A stretch of DNA of 48,671 nucleotides from Rhodococcus jostii NBRC 16295 (GTDB taxonomy: Bacteria > Actinomycetota > Actinomycetes > Mycobacteriales > Mycobacteriaceae), in contig NZ_BCWY01000070.1 of NCBI RefSeq assembly GCF_001894825.1, positions 1 to 48,671 of the forward strand, written 5' to 3'. The notes beneath the pieces were generated by a model. That model ran no database searches. It had not been told where the DNA came from and saw only the letters and a program-made list of their open reading frames with translations. The translations under genes and the position numbers were made by a program. Shown in pieces: positions 9,532 through 17,928 of this stretch (its first letter is position 1; each line of letters starts with the position of its first letter).

Positions 9532-10038
9532 ATGCTCAGCATCGACAGGCTCGACGTTCAAATCCTGCGTCTGCTCGCCCTCGACGCTCGCACTGGTGTC
9601 GTCGAGCTGTCCTCAGCCCTGGGCGTGTCTCGAAACACCGTGCAGTCCCGTGTGCGGCGGCTCGAGGACGCGGGTTTGCTGACCGGCTATCGGCTGGAAC
9701 TCGATCTAGCTCAGGCTGGCATCGGGGTGCAAGCGTTCATCGCGCTTGAGATCGAGCAGGGCCGGCTGGCCGCAGTGGTTGATAATCTGGCAGCTATCGC
9801 CCAGGTCCTCGAGGTTTACGCCACGACCGGACGAGAGGATCTTCTCGTCCGGGTCGCTACACCAACACAGGCCGACCTGCAGGAGCTGATCGAGCGCGTC
9901 GTCGCCATTGCTGGGGTTGTTCATTCGAGTACCAGACTCGCGCTGACCACTCCCCTGCCTCATCGGTCGATCCCCCTACTGGAGGAGATCACGCGAGGAG
10001 CAGGATGGGGACGCTCGAATCCGTCGTCGACGAGTTGA
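9532..10038 (+). CDS. Lrp/AsnC-family transcriptional regulator
   Basis: A 168-residue feast/famine regulator. Residues 1-50 are the HTH (LDVQILRLLALDARTGVVEL, VSRNTVQSRVRRLEDAGLL); the rest is the RAM ligand-binding and oligomerisation domain (EVYATTGREDLLVRVATP). The ATG at 9532 has GAGGTG 6 nt upstream; the GTG at 9523 overlaps that site and is less likely. It is transcribed away from the indolepyruvate ferredoxin oxidoreductase gene, whose expression it probably controls in response to an aromatic amino acid or its 2-oxoacid. The effector is inferred. Confidence 0.92.
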   Translation: MLSIDRLDVQILRLLALDARTGVVELSSALGVSRNTVQSRVRRLEDAGLLTGYRLELDLAQAGIGVQAFIALEIEQGRLAAVVDNLAAIAQVLEVYATTGREDLLVRVATPTQADLQELIERVVAIAGVVHSSTRLALTTPLPHRSIPLLEEITRGAGWGRSNPSSTS

Positions 10039-10092
10039 CGGAGCGCACTGCGCATCCCCTCTGTCCGTCAGGGTTTCGGCATGCCTCGTCAG

Positions 10093-10440
10093 TCAGCCGG
10101 GTCCGGGATGGGCGTACACGGACGCGAACTGACTGGTGAGCGTCCTCCCGCAGCCGAGTTCTTCCACTGTCTGCCAAAGCTTCTCTGCGAATCTGCGCGG
10201 CGCCATGCCGAACTTCTGGAACGTCTCTTCGGCGGGCGCCCCGCCGTACGGGGCCCAGATGAGCGCGAATCGGAGAATCTCTCCGGCCTCGCCGGTGAAC
10301 TCGATCGGCTCCTTTCTAGCCAGTCTATCCGCCACTTTTCGCCGCCGAACGTTCCGGTACCGTCGCAGTTGAAGGTCGAGCGCCACCTGATGGCCCGTAT
10401 GGGAGACGCAGGCGTTGGAAGAATCTTGTTCAGTGTTCAT
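10093..10440 (-). CDS. DUF3263-type small protein
   Basis: A 115-residue protein of unknown function. The central block EILRFALIWAPYGGAPAEETFQKFGMAPRRFAEKLWQ (residues about 52-90) matches the small DUF3263 proteins seen in many Rhodococcus and Mycobacterium genomes. That family is short, soluble and possibly helix-turn-helix-like. The N terminus is basic and could also bind nucleic acid. AGGAAC lies just upstream of the ATG. It is convergent with the Lrp gene, and no functional partner is visible. No enzymatic residues are evident. Confidence 0.75.
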   Translation of the reverse strand: MNTEQDSSNACVSHTGHQVALDLQLRRYRNVRRRKVADRLARKEPIEFTGEAGEILRFALIWAPYGGAPAEETFQKFGMAPRRFAEKLWQTVEELGCGRTLTSQFASVYAHPGPG

Positions 10441-10873
10441 AGTTGTTCCTGCTTGTTGACTGTTCCGTTTGTTGATACTTGGTGCGGCGACGCGGAGAGC
10501 GGCCGTCGAGGGGTTACGCAGTCCACTGCGGTGATGGTCATCTGATCATCTGAAACAATTCGGGCTCGTCGAACTTTCATCGAAAGACGTTGTACTGCAC
10601 CCTCGCTGGTCTGGGTGTTGGAGTTGAGGGAGCCGCATCCGCCAATGTGAAGGAAGACCGCAAAATTTGATGTCGGACGAGGCACGGGCGACGTGCGCGA
10701 ACGGCTCGTCCGCCGCGGATAAGCTTTTCAGCGTTGTCCGGGATCTCGTAGGTAGTGGTCACGATGTTTCTCAGATCTCCGACGGGGCGGTCCATGCGCG
10801 CACGCAGTGCATCGGCATAGGAGTTTCAGGAGGCATCGGGTCACCTGGAAGGGTCCCGTGCCGCTGTTCTCGC
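10441..10873. other. Intergenic, no gene supported
   Basis: Short open frames exist on both strands but lack ribosome sites, recognisable domains or plausible composition. It separates the DUF3263-type gene from the GAF/Fis regulator. No repeat or hairpin stood out. Confidence 0.5.
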
Positions 10874-11920
10874 TCAGGCGAGTCGGTAACGGCGGAGTCG
10901 GTGGTAGAGGGTGCCTCGGGAAATCCCGAGGCGGGCCGCAACCTCGGTCTTGTTACCCCCGCACTCCGCCAGCGTTTCGGTAATCACTTTTAGCTCAGCC
11001 TGCTCCAATGGCCCAAGGCTAACTGCGGGCGCCGCCGTAGACGGAGCCAGCCCGCGCGACTTTCCTCGTCGGATGACGAGGACGACGCCGTCGTCGAGGC
11101 GTCCTGGCACGACGGGATAGAGACGAGCATGCAAGCCGTCGCCGACAGCGACTTCCGTTGCGGATGGGCCTGCCTCAGCAACGACCGACCATAGTTCAGC
11201 TCGGTCCAACCCGAACTCGGCCGCCGAGTCCTCAATGATCATGGTCTGGCGATCGATGGTTACGACGGGCCCGGTCGCTGTCGCCCGGAATGACAGGTGA
11301 GCATCGAGCATGCGCTTCTCTCGTGCAGTAGATGCGGCGCTCAGCGCCGAAGCGACCCCGTCGACCAGCGAACGGACGACCACCAGGAGCAGATGATTGG
11401 CGTCCTCGGCTCGGCAGGCGACATTGACTGTGCCGGCGACACGGCGTGTGACTGGGTGCACCACTGGCGCAGCAACGCAGGCCCACGAGTGCCACGGTTG
11501 TTTGTAGTGTTCCGCGCCGACGACCAGCGAGAGCCGGTTGGTTTTCGTTGTTATCCCGATCCCATTGGTCCCGGCTAACGACTCCCCCACCCGCGAGCCG
11601 GGACCGAAGTCCACTCGGTCCAGCTCTCGACCCACTGTCCGGTCGGAATCCCAACGCCAGGTAACCGTTCCGTCAGCATCTGCGAGCGCTAAGGACGTGG
11701 AGTTTCCGACCAGTAGGTCTGCCATGCCCAGCAGAACGGGGGCGCCGACACGAACGAAGGGAGACTCGTAGTCGATCTCCGTATGGACGAGTTCGAGCCG
11801 CTCCGGGTCGACACCGTTGCTCTTCGAACGCCGCCACGAATCGAGAATCTCCGCGCGAGCAGTTGCGACCGCTCCTGACTGAAAACGCTCCCACGCGTCC
11901 CGAGTCGCCCGTGATGTCAT
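10874..11920 (-). CDS. GAF/Fis-type regulator without AAA+ domain
   Basis: A 348-residue regulator with the same plan as AcoR-type proteins but lacking the ATPase. The N terminus has EILDSWRRSKSNGVDPERL, followed by a GAF-like sensor (VGESLAGTNGIGITTKTNRLSLVVGAEHY, VHPVTRRVAGTVNVACRAED), then a Fis-type HTH at the C terminus (ECGGNKTEVAARLGISRGTLYHRLRRYRL). The ATG at 11920 follows AGGAGG; a longer reading to 12025 has no support. It is divergent from the 12-20.7 kb catabolic cluster, so it is the likely activator of that cluster. The effector is unknown. Compare the 550-residue relative at 3146-4798, which keeps a degenerate AAA+ part. Confidence 0.87.
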   Translation of the reverse strand: MTSRATRDAWERFQSGAVATARAEILDSWRRSKSNGVDPERLELVHTEIDYESPFVRVGAPVLLGMADLLVGNSTSLALADADGTVTWRWDSDRTVGRELDRVDFGPGSRVGESLAGTNGIGITTKTNRLSLVVGAEHYKQPWHSWACVAAPVVHPVTRRVAGTVNVACRAEDANHLLLVVVRSLVDGVASALSAASTAREKRMLDAHLSFRATATGPVVTIDRQTMIIEDSAAEFGLDRAELWSVVAEAGPSATEVAVGDGLHARLYPVVPGRLDDGVVLVIRRGKSRGLAPSTAAPAVSLGPLEQAELKVITETLAECGGNKTEVAARLGISRGTLYHRLRRYRLA

Positions 11921-12111
11921 CGCGCGCCTCCTACTCATTACTGACAAGTTCCGAACGGGATTCCGTTCACCCTCAGTATGTCGATGAACGCCGCCGCCAG
12001 ATTTCTCATCGTTCAAAGTTTGCACACCATCCTCGACGTCGGCTCACTCTGGCGCAAGATCTGTCCAGCGGGTAACGACAAGACCACCTCCATGCGAAAG
12101 AGGGGATAAAT

Positions 12112-12600
12112 GTGACTGGGACACCCGTTGGGTCTGCAGTCTACGGTGCATTGAGCGATCTCGACTGCGCCGAACTGTCCATCACGCGGCGCCTTGCGGC
12201 AGAGGACCGATACATTTCCACAGACGAGGTTCCCTGGGTTGACGGCATTGAGATCAACCTACTTCGGGCTGACAACCGTAACGGCCAGTTTGTCCTGGGA
12301 CCGAGATCCGCTGGGGACTCTGTTCTGGGTAAGCACCGAAACCGTGGGCCAGTCACGGCGGTCACCCAAACGTGGACGCTGGAGGTACCTCGAGTACGAC
12401 TGGGTGGCCGCTCCAGGTGACTTCGTGCGGGAAAACCCTGGCACTATCCATACGCTTCAAATCCTCGAGGACACCGAGGTGGAGTTCACCGTGGACGGGA
12501 ACGATCGAGTTCCTCAACGATGACGACTCGCTCAATAGGACCGTGGACCTCTAGAGCTTCGTGCACCTTTACCAGGCGTACTGCACCGATGTCGGTCTTG
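12112..12600 (+). pseudogene. Broken 2,4'-dihydroxyacetophenone dioxygenase-like cupin
   Basis: The coding signal is spread over three frames. The first, from a GTG at 12112 preceded by AGAGGGG, reads DEVPWVDGIEINLLRADNRNGQFVL. The second, from about 12365, reads GRWRYLEYDWVAAPGDFVREN and GTIHTLQILEDTEVEFTVDG. The third, from about 12495, reads GTIEFLNDDDSLNRTVDL and meets a stop at about 12551. Together they match the length and order of ChrR-type cupins annotated as 2,4'-dihydroxyacetophenone dioxygenase, which cleave the ketone side chain to 4-hydroxybenzoate and formate. Two frameshifts and a stop mean it is inactive unless the sequence contains errors. It is the first gene after the divergent promoter, so its decay has not obviously damaged the intact genes downstream. 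Confidence 0.75.
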
Positions 12601-12704
12601 GCTCAATACGCGATCGTTAGCTGACGCACAAGTACGAGCGGACCAGATCCACCGCGCAAACCCGCAGCTCCGGTTTCATCAAGTAACAGGAAAGGACCAC
12701 AATC

Positions 12705-13148
12705 ATGGATTTCAAGGTCGAATGGGATGGCGATGTCACACGGGTCCGCCCCGAGAAGGAAGTTCGCGCGAAGCAGGACGTCAACGCGCTCTTCGGGGTT
12801 AACGGTGTCAGCACACCGTCGAAGCATCTGTCCCTGCTGGTAACGGCACTGCGCCCCGGCGAGAAGTCGAACGCGCACTACCATCTCGAGCACGAGTCAG
12901 CCCTTTACGGAATTAAAGGGAGCGTGCACTTCTTCTGGGGCGCAGAGCTCGAGCACGACCTGATTCTGGGCGAGGGCGACTTCCTGTACATCCCGCCGTT
13001 CTGCCCGCACGTGTCCTACAACCGCAGCCATACGATCGATGCGGCATTCGTCACGGCGCGGACCGACGCATACGAACAGGAACGGGTAGTCGTCTTGCCC
13101 GAGCTCGACGACGATCGCTGCAAGAGTCGCGTGTCGTACAGCGACTGA
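12705..13148 (+). CDS. Small cupin-domain protein, candidate ring-cleaving or accessory dioxygenase
   Basis: A 147-residue single-domain cupin. The barrel has motif 1 at about residues 60-80 (SNAHYHLEHESALYGIKGSVHFFWG, with three His and a Glu as candidate metal ligands) and motif 2 at about residues 95-108 (GDFLYIPPFCPHVSYN, with another His). A metal site of the Fe/Mn cupin type is therefore plausible. AGGAAAGGAC lies upstream of the ATG. It lies between the broken cupin and the FAD hydroxylase, which suggests it acts on the hydroxylated product or forms a partner of the same pathway. A close N-terminal match exists at 42257-42361. The exact reaction cannot be assigned. Confidence 0.85.
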   Translation: MDFKVEWDGDVTRVRPEKEVRAKQDVNALFGVNGVSTPSKHLSLLVTALRPGEKSNAHYHLEHESALYGIKGSVHFFWGAELEHDLILGEGDFLYIPPFCPHVSYNRSHTIDAAFVTARTDAYEQERVVVLPELDDDRCKSRVSYSD

Positions 13149-13242
13149 TAGCCCCTGGAAGAACCGACGACGGTGATTTCGCAGTCGAAGCAAGCCCCTC
13201 AGATCGGGCACTTCATGCCCTCTTCGAAAAGGAACGTAAGTG

Positions 13243-14865
13243 ATGATTGATGTGCCCGTACTCATAGTGGGCGGTGGACCGGTGGGGATGAGCATGGCAT
13301 TGCTCCTTGATCGCTTCGGGATCAACAGCCTCCTCACCGAGCGCCGCGCAGCCACTACGACCCATCCCAAGGCCCGTGGGTGTCATGCCCGGACGATGGA
13401 GCAGTTCCGCCTTTGGGGCATCGAAGAACGAATTCGACGGGCAGGCCTGCCGCAAGAGTCCGACGTCGCCTGTTGGTGTGAAAGCCTGAACGGACCATTG
13501 GTGGCGTACACGCAACCCGCACCCAGCCTGAACACACCGGCTCCTAGATCAATCGTGCCCCAGGATGCGGTGGAGGAGGCGCTCGATCACGAACTGTCCC
13601 TTCGCCCCGGTGCGCAGGTCTTTCGATCGACCGAGCTGGTATCCATCGATCAAGATTCCGACGGCGTCCGGGCGCTGTTACGCAGCGTCGCCAATGGCGA
13701 CGAGTACGAGGTTCGAGCTCAATATCTCATCGGCTGCGATGGTGCATCCAGCACGGTGCGCTCCGCGCTCGGAGTGGAAATGGATGGCCGAGAGCAAATG
13801 GCGCTCATGGCCAACCACTACTACCGCGCCGATGTCAGTCATCTCCCCCATGTGCGTAGTGCCATCGGATTCCTGGTCCGCCCAAGCGACCCGTCGAAGG
13901 AAGAAACCAACGTGCTCGCCACAGGGCCAGACGGTGATCGCTGGCTCGCGGTCCAGAAGCTCCGAGATGGGGAGGAGCCGATCTCCGAGGCTCGCTTGAT
14001 CGAAATGGTTCGCGAACAGTGGGGGATTCCCGACCTCGATGTCAAGCGAATCAACGTGATGAATTGGAAGTTGAGCGCCCAAGTGGCGAAACAGTTCCGC
14101 AAGGGTCGAGTCTTCCTCGCCGGAGACGCCGCCCACCAGTTCCCCACCGCCGGCGGGAACGGGCTGAACTCCGGAGTCCAAGACGTGCACAACCTTGCAT
14201 GGAAGTTGGCGGCCGTGTTGTCGGGCCATGCCGACGACACGCTACTCGACACCTACGAGTCCGAGCGCCGACCAGTTGCGCAGTCAAACACGGCGTTCGC
14301 GGTCCGCAATCAGGAGCGTATGGACAAGATGGACCAAGCCTTCCGGCACCGAAACGAAGACCCAGGTGCCTGGCGCGAGCTACTGGTCGATATGGACAAA
14401 CAACTCCACAGTGAAGGTCAATCAATGGGCTTCATTTACACCAACGGGGCGATCGTCGACGACGGCACGCCGGTACCCGAACACGACTCACAGCGCTACT
14501 GGCCCACGGACCGCCCAGGCGCTCGGTTTCCCCACTTCTGGATGGATGTCGCCAAGACCGAATCGAGCATCGACTGGTTCGACACGACTTTCGTACTGGT
14601 GTGCGGGCCCGACGCCGAAGCGTGGCAACAGGCAGGCGAAAGCCTCATTGCCACAACATCAGTTCCTCTTGAGGTCAAGAGGTTGCCGCACCTTTTGGGT
14701 CCGTTGGAAATCGGAACTGATGGCGCCGTTCTCGTGCGGCCCGACGGTCACGTGGCCTGGCGAGCCAAGCACGCAGGCGCCGAGATTGAACTAGCCCGTG
14801 CACTCGGCCGCGTGCTTGCCGGCGGCACTCTAACACCGAAGGATCCAGTGGCTGTCACGGCCTAA
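13243..14865 (+). CDS. FAD-dependent aromatic hydroxylase (PheA/TfdB-type)
   Basis: A 540-residue class A flavoprotein monooxygenase that probably hydroxylates a phenolic ring with NAD(P)H and oxygen. The Rossmann GGGPVG begins at about residue 10, the DG motif is GCDGASSTVRSALG (about 166-180), and the ribityl-binding GD motif is RVFLAGDAAHQFPTAGGNG (about 288-306). The C-terminal thioredoxin-like region typical of the phenol hydroxylase subgroup is present. I prefer the ATG at 13243 over the GTG at 13240 because AAGGAA lies about 8 nt before it. It follows the cupin gene by about 95 bp and is in the same transcription unit. Substrate is not determined by sequence; a phenol or hydroxylated aryl ketone fits the neighbours. 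Confidence 0.92.
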   Translation: MIDVPVLIVGGGPVGMSMALLLDRFGINSLLTERRAATTTHPKARGCHARTMEQFRLWGIEERIRRAGLPQESDVACWCESLNGPLVAYTQPAPSLNTPAPRSIVPQDAVEEALDHELSLRPGAQVFRSTELVSIDQDSDGVRALLRSVANGDEYEVRAQYLIGCDGASSTVRSALGVEMDGREQMALMANHYYRADVSHLPHVRSAIGFLVRPSDPSKEETNVLATGPDGDRWLAVQKLRDGEEPISEARLIEMVREQWGIPDLDVKRINVMNWKLSAQVAKQFRKGRVFLAGDAAHQFPTAGGNGLNSGVQDVHNLAWKLAAVLSGHADDTLLDTYESERRPVAQSNTAFAVRNQERMDKMDQAFRHRNEDPGAWRELLVDMDKQLHSEGQSMGFIYTNGAIVDDGTPVPEHDSQRYWPTDRPGARFPHFWMDVAKTESSIDWFDTTFVLVCGPDAEAWQQAGESLIATTSVPLEVKRLPHLLGPLEIGTDGAVLVRPDGHVAWRAKHAGAEIELARALGRVLAGGTLTPKDPVAVTA

Positions 14866-14932
14866 CAGGATCAAGAATACCGGGCATAGCCCGAACTCCG
14901 CTCCACTGCAATTGACTTCAAGAGGAACAACT

Positions 14933-15352
14933 ATGCCTACCCTGCCGACATACGCAAACCCCAAAGGCCTCGGCGATCCGTTGAGCTCGTATACACACGT
15001 CGCACACGCAGGTGACCTCGTATTCGTCGCCGGCCAGTGCGGTCTCACCAAGGACAATGCTGTGGCTGGACCGGACGTGACGAGCCAAACCTATCGCGCT
15101 TTCGAGAACGTGCAGAAAGCCCTTGCTTCCCGAGGCGGCTCCCTCCGGGAGGTGGTGCGATTCGTCACCTATCTCGTGTCGCGCGACAGCGTCCCTGAGT
15201 TCTATGCGGCGCGAGAGGCCTTCTTCGCCGCCCACTACCCGAAGGGCGAATACCCGCCGAACACCTTGCTCATCGTTCAGGGGTTGGTGCGCCCCGACCT
15301 ATTGGTGGAAATTGACGCCACGGCACATCTCAGGGTGAAGGACCGTCCGTGA
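14933..15352 (+). CDS. Rid-family (YjgF/YER057c/UK114) protein
   Basis: A 139-residue Rid-fold protein. Canonical members trimerise and hydrolyse reactive enamines or imines; some clade members are deaminases in aromatic degradation, such as 2-aminomuconate deaminase. Visible features are FVAGQCGLTKDNAV, QTYRAFENVQKAL and a C-terminal LVRPDLLVEIDATAHL. When I align that stretch by eye with E. coli RidA, the catalytic Arg105 position is occupied by Leu, so it belongs to a subgroup without the standard deaminase residue. The ATG at 14933 has AAGAGGAA upstream; a TTG at 14912 is possible but has no such site. The downstream MFS gene starts at the last base of its stop codon, so the two are translationally coupled. 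Confidence 0.9.
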   Translation: MPTLPTYANPKGLGDPLSSYTHVAHAGDLVFVAGQCGLTKDNAVAGPDVTSQTYRAFENVQKALASRGGSLREVVRFVTYLVSRDSVPEFYAAREAFFAAHYPKGEYPPNTLLIVQGLVRPDLLVEIDATAHLRVKDRP

Positions 15353-16692
15353 TGTTGATTCAGGATAGGATCGACCGCTCGAAAATGAGCGGTTTCCAGA
15401 TTGCGGTTGTCGCAATCTGTTTAGTCATCAACGTCATTGACGGTTTCGATGTGTTAGTGATGTCCTTTGCGGCATCAGGGGTCGCCGACGAATGGGCACT
15501 GTCCGAGTCAGAGGTGGGTCTGCTGCTGAGCAGTGGTCTCGTGGGTATGGCGCTCGGTTCGGCGTTCCTGGCCCCACTGGCGGACCGGGTCGGCAGGCGT
15601 CGACTAACACTCGCATGCCTTGCCCTGTGCACCTTCGGTATGGTCCTCTCGTCCCTCAGCACCGGACCCGTCGACTTGGGCTTTTCACGTTTGCTTACTG
15701 GCCTCGGTATTGGCGGAACGGTGGCCAGTCTGCCAGTGATCATCACCGAGTTCACGCCGAAGCGGTTGCGGGGAACCATGATCGCCCTGTATGCGACGGG
15801 TTTGCCGGTGGGTGGAATTCTGGGTGGCGCTGCCGCTCAACTTCTCGTCTCGGAATATGGTTGGCGGGCACCCTTCATCGTGGGCGGCGTGCTCACTTTC
15901 GTCCTGGTAGTGACTGTCGCCGTCCTCATGCCCGAGTCTCTGGACTACCTGCTTCATCGCCGGCCGAAGGATTCACTGGCGAAGGTCAATCGACTACTCG
16001 ATCGCATGCACATGGCGCGCCTCACTGCACTCCCGACCCCACAGTCGAAGGAGCAGCGTGGAACCACTCGGGATATCTTGAATCGTCGCATGGCTATTCG
16101 ATCCGCCCTCTTGTGGATCGCCTACTTCATCGTGATGGCGGGCTTCTACTTCGCCGCGAGTTGGACGCCGCGTCTTCTGGAACAAAGTGGGTTCTCGGCG
16201 CAGCAGGGCATGAGCGGAGGGGTACTGCTCAATCTCGGTGGTCTCGTGGGAACGCTGCTACTCGGGGTCCTCGCGCTGAAGGTTGCAGGTCGTACCCTCA
16301 CCGCGCTCGCCTTCGTGGGGGCTGGACTCTCGTTCTTGGCGATGAATCTTACCCTCGATTCGTTGACGGCGGCGCTCGTTTCTGCCGTCGCTATCGGGAT
16401 GTTCATCAACGCCAGCGGAGCTGGCCTCAATTCAATCGCACCCGGGCTATACCCTGCGCCTGTGCGCGCTACCGGAGTCGGATGGGCGATGGCGTTCGGC
16501 AGAATTGGCGCGCTTACTGCTCCGATTCTGGCGGGCGTGCTGCTCGACAGCTCGTGGTCGCCGAGGTCTCTGTTCGGTCTGCTCGTCGTGCCCATGATTG
16601 CCGCCGCAATTGTAGTCCTTGTTGTCACGGTCCCCACACAGGAGCGCACCCCTGTGACCGAAGCTGCCGGGGCGAGATCGCCGGCCGGCTGA
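15352..16692 (+). CDS. MFS transporter, aromatic acid/H+ symporter-like
   Basis: A 446-residue membrane protein with 12 predicted hydrophobic segments. The N terminus carries a DGFDVLVMSFAASGVADEW motif similar to the GFD signature of PcaK/BenK-type aromatic acid importers, and the loop 2-3 motif LADRVGRRRLT. RLRGTMIALYATG and a central loop of about 45 residues follow. Its start codon overlaps the Rid-family stop codon by one base, so they are coupled. It probably brings the pathway substrate, an aromatic or short carboxylic acid, into the cell by proton symport. Substrate is inferred from cluster context. Confidence 0.92.
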   Translation: MLIQDRIDRSKMSGFQIAVVAICLVINVIDGFDVLVMSFAASGVADEWALSESEVGLLLSSGLVGMALGSAFLAPLADRVGRRRLTLACLALCTFGMVLSSLSTGPVDLGFSRLLTGLGIGGTVASLPVIITEFTPKRLRGTMIALYATGLPVGGILGGAAAQLLVSEYGWRAPFIVGGVLTFVLVVTVAVLMPESLDYLLHRRPKDSLAKVNRLLDRMHMARLTALPTPQSKEQRGTTRDILNRRMAIRSALLWIAYFIVMAGFYFAASWTPRLLEQSGFSAQQGMSGGVLLNLGGLVGTLLLGVLALKVAGRTLTALAFVGAGLSFLAMNLTLDSLTAALVSAVAIGMFINASGAGLNSIAPGLYPAPVRATGVGWAMAFGRIGALTAPILAGVLLDSSWSPRSLFGLLVVPMIAAAIVVLVVTVPTQERTPVTEAAGARSPAG

Positions 16693-16776
16693 ACACAGCA
16701 AAAACAGCAATACCAATGCTCTGCAGACCATTCGGCTGTGACCGATCCATCCGACATATCCAGAGGAACAGGAACT

Positions 16777-17805
16777 ATGAAAGCCGTTCGTCTCTACGAC
16801 TACCACAAGCAGCCAATCGTGGAAGAAGTGCCAGAGCCGGTACTCTCGGGTCCCCTGGATGTGATCGTGAAGATCGGCGGCGCCGGAGTCTGCCGCACGG
16901 ATCTCCACATCATCGAGGGCCAGTTCGACAAGGTCATGGGCCCACAACTGCCCTACACGATCGGCCATGAGAACGCCGGCTGGGTGCATGAGGTCGGCGA
17001 GGGCGTGACGAATGTCAAGGTCGGAGACACGGTCATTCTTCACCCCCAACCGTCCTGTGGTCTGTGCCTTGCTTGTCGCGCCGGACGAGACATGCAGTGC
17101 ACCGACGCCTTCTTCCCCGGCGTATCTAACAATGACGGCGGCATGGCCGAATACATGCGCACCACTGCCCGAGCCTGTGTCAAACTCAGCCCCGATACCA
17201 ATCCTGCCGACGTAGCCGCCTTGGCCGACGCCGGTATCACGGCGTACCACGCAGTGCGGAAGGCTATTCCGCTACTGCATCCGGGTACCACCGCCGTTGT
17301 GCAGGGCGCCGGCGGTTTGGGGCACATCGGAATCCAGGCCCTGGCCGCGACCACCTCGACCAGAATCATCGCCATCGACACCCATCCCGATGCTCTCGAA
17401 CTGGCGAAGAAGGTCGGAGCAGATGTGGTTGTGCTGGCTGACGGCGATCACGTCCAAGCCGTGAAAGACCTAACCAATGGGGTGGGCGCGAACGTTGTCT
17501 TCGACTTCGTCGCAGAGCATGGAGCCGAGCAGGATGGTTGGCTGATGACAGCGACGGGCGGCTCCCAGTACATCATTGGATACGGCGGTGAGCTACGCAT
17601 CCCCACAGTTGATTTCGTGTTAGGGCAGAAGAACGTCGTCGGGAACAGTGTCGGGAGCTACAGCGACCTCGTAGAACTGATGGCACTAGTCGAGGCAGGC
17701 AAAGTAGCCCTACACACACAGCAGTACCCACTAGAGAAAGCCGCACAAGCTCTCGAAGACCTCGCCAATGATCGGGTACGAGGCCGCGCAATTCTCGTTC
17801 CATAA
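16777..17805 (+). CDS. Zinc-dependent alcohol dehydrogenase (MDR family)
   Basis: A 342-residue medium-chain dehydrogenase. Catalytic zinc ligands are Cys39 (GVCRTD), His64 and Glu65 (GHENAG). Structural zinc ligands are Cys94, Cys97, Cys100 and Cys108. The coenzyme-binding loop is GAGGLGHIGIQ, followed by an acidic residue at the end of beta 2 (AIDTHPDAL), which suggests NAD. The ATG at 16777 follows AGAGGAACAGGAA. It lies 84 bp downstream of the MFS gene in the same direction. In an operon with an aromatic hydroxylase it could oxidise an aryl alcohol feeding the pathway. Both pre-hydroxylation and post-cleavage roles are possible. Confidence 0.92.
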   Translation: MKAVRLYDYHKQPIVEEVPEPVLSGPLDVIVKIGGAGVCRTDLHIIEGQFDKVMGPQLPYTIGHENAGWVHEVGEGVTNVKVGDTVILHPQPSCGLCLACRAGRDMQCTDAFFPGVSNNDGGMAEYMRTTARACVKLSPDTNPADVAALADAGITAYHAVRKAIPLLHPGTTAVVQGAGGLGHIGIQALAATTSTRIIAIDTHPDALELAKKVGADVVVLADGDHVQAVKDLTNGVGANVVFDFVAEHGAEQDGWLMTATGGSQYIIGYGGELRIPTVDFVLGQKNVVGNSVGSYSDLVELMALVEAGKVALHTQQYPLEKAAQALEDLANDRVRGRAILVP

Positions 17806-17809
17806 GAGC

Positions 17810-17825
17810 TCCTCAGCGCTGAGGA
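17810..17825. repeat. Perfect 16-bp palindrome after alcohol dehydrogenase
   Basis: TCCTCAGCGCTGAGGA starts 4 bp after the dehydrogenase stop. As RNA it could form a small hairpin; as DNA it could be an operator. No T tract follows, so read-through into the hydrolase is possible. Confidence 0.4.
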
Positions 17826-17928
17826 CTGAATCCTCAATGCTGTGCAATACCCAGCGACTCGATATACGTTCCGACCAGCGTCGACTCTCATATAGCCCTC
17901 ATCCCCTATCCACCGTATCGGAGGAGCT

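Noticed and set aside
15492..16970. 492-codon frame overlapping the MFS gene
   Set aside because: A high-GC shadow frame with Arg/Gly/Ser-rich content; the MFS frame has membrane segments and family motifs.
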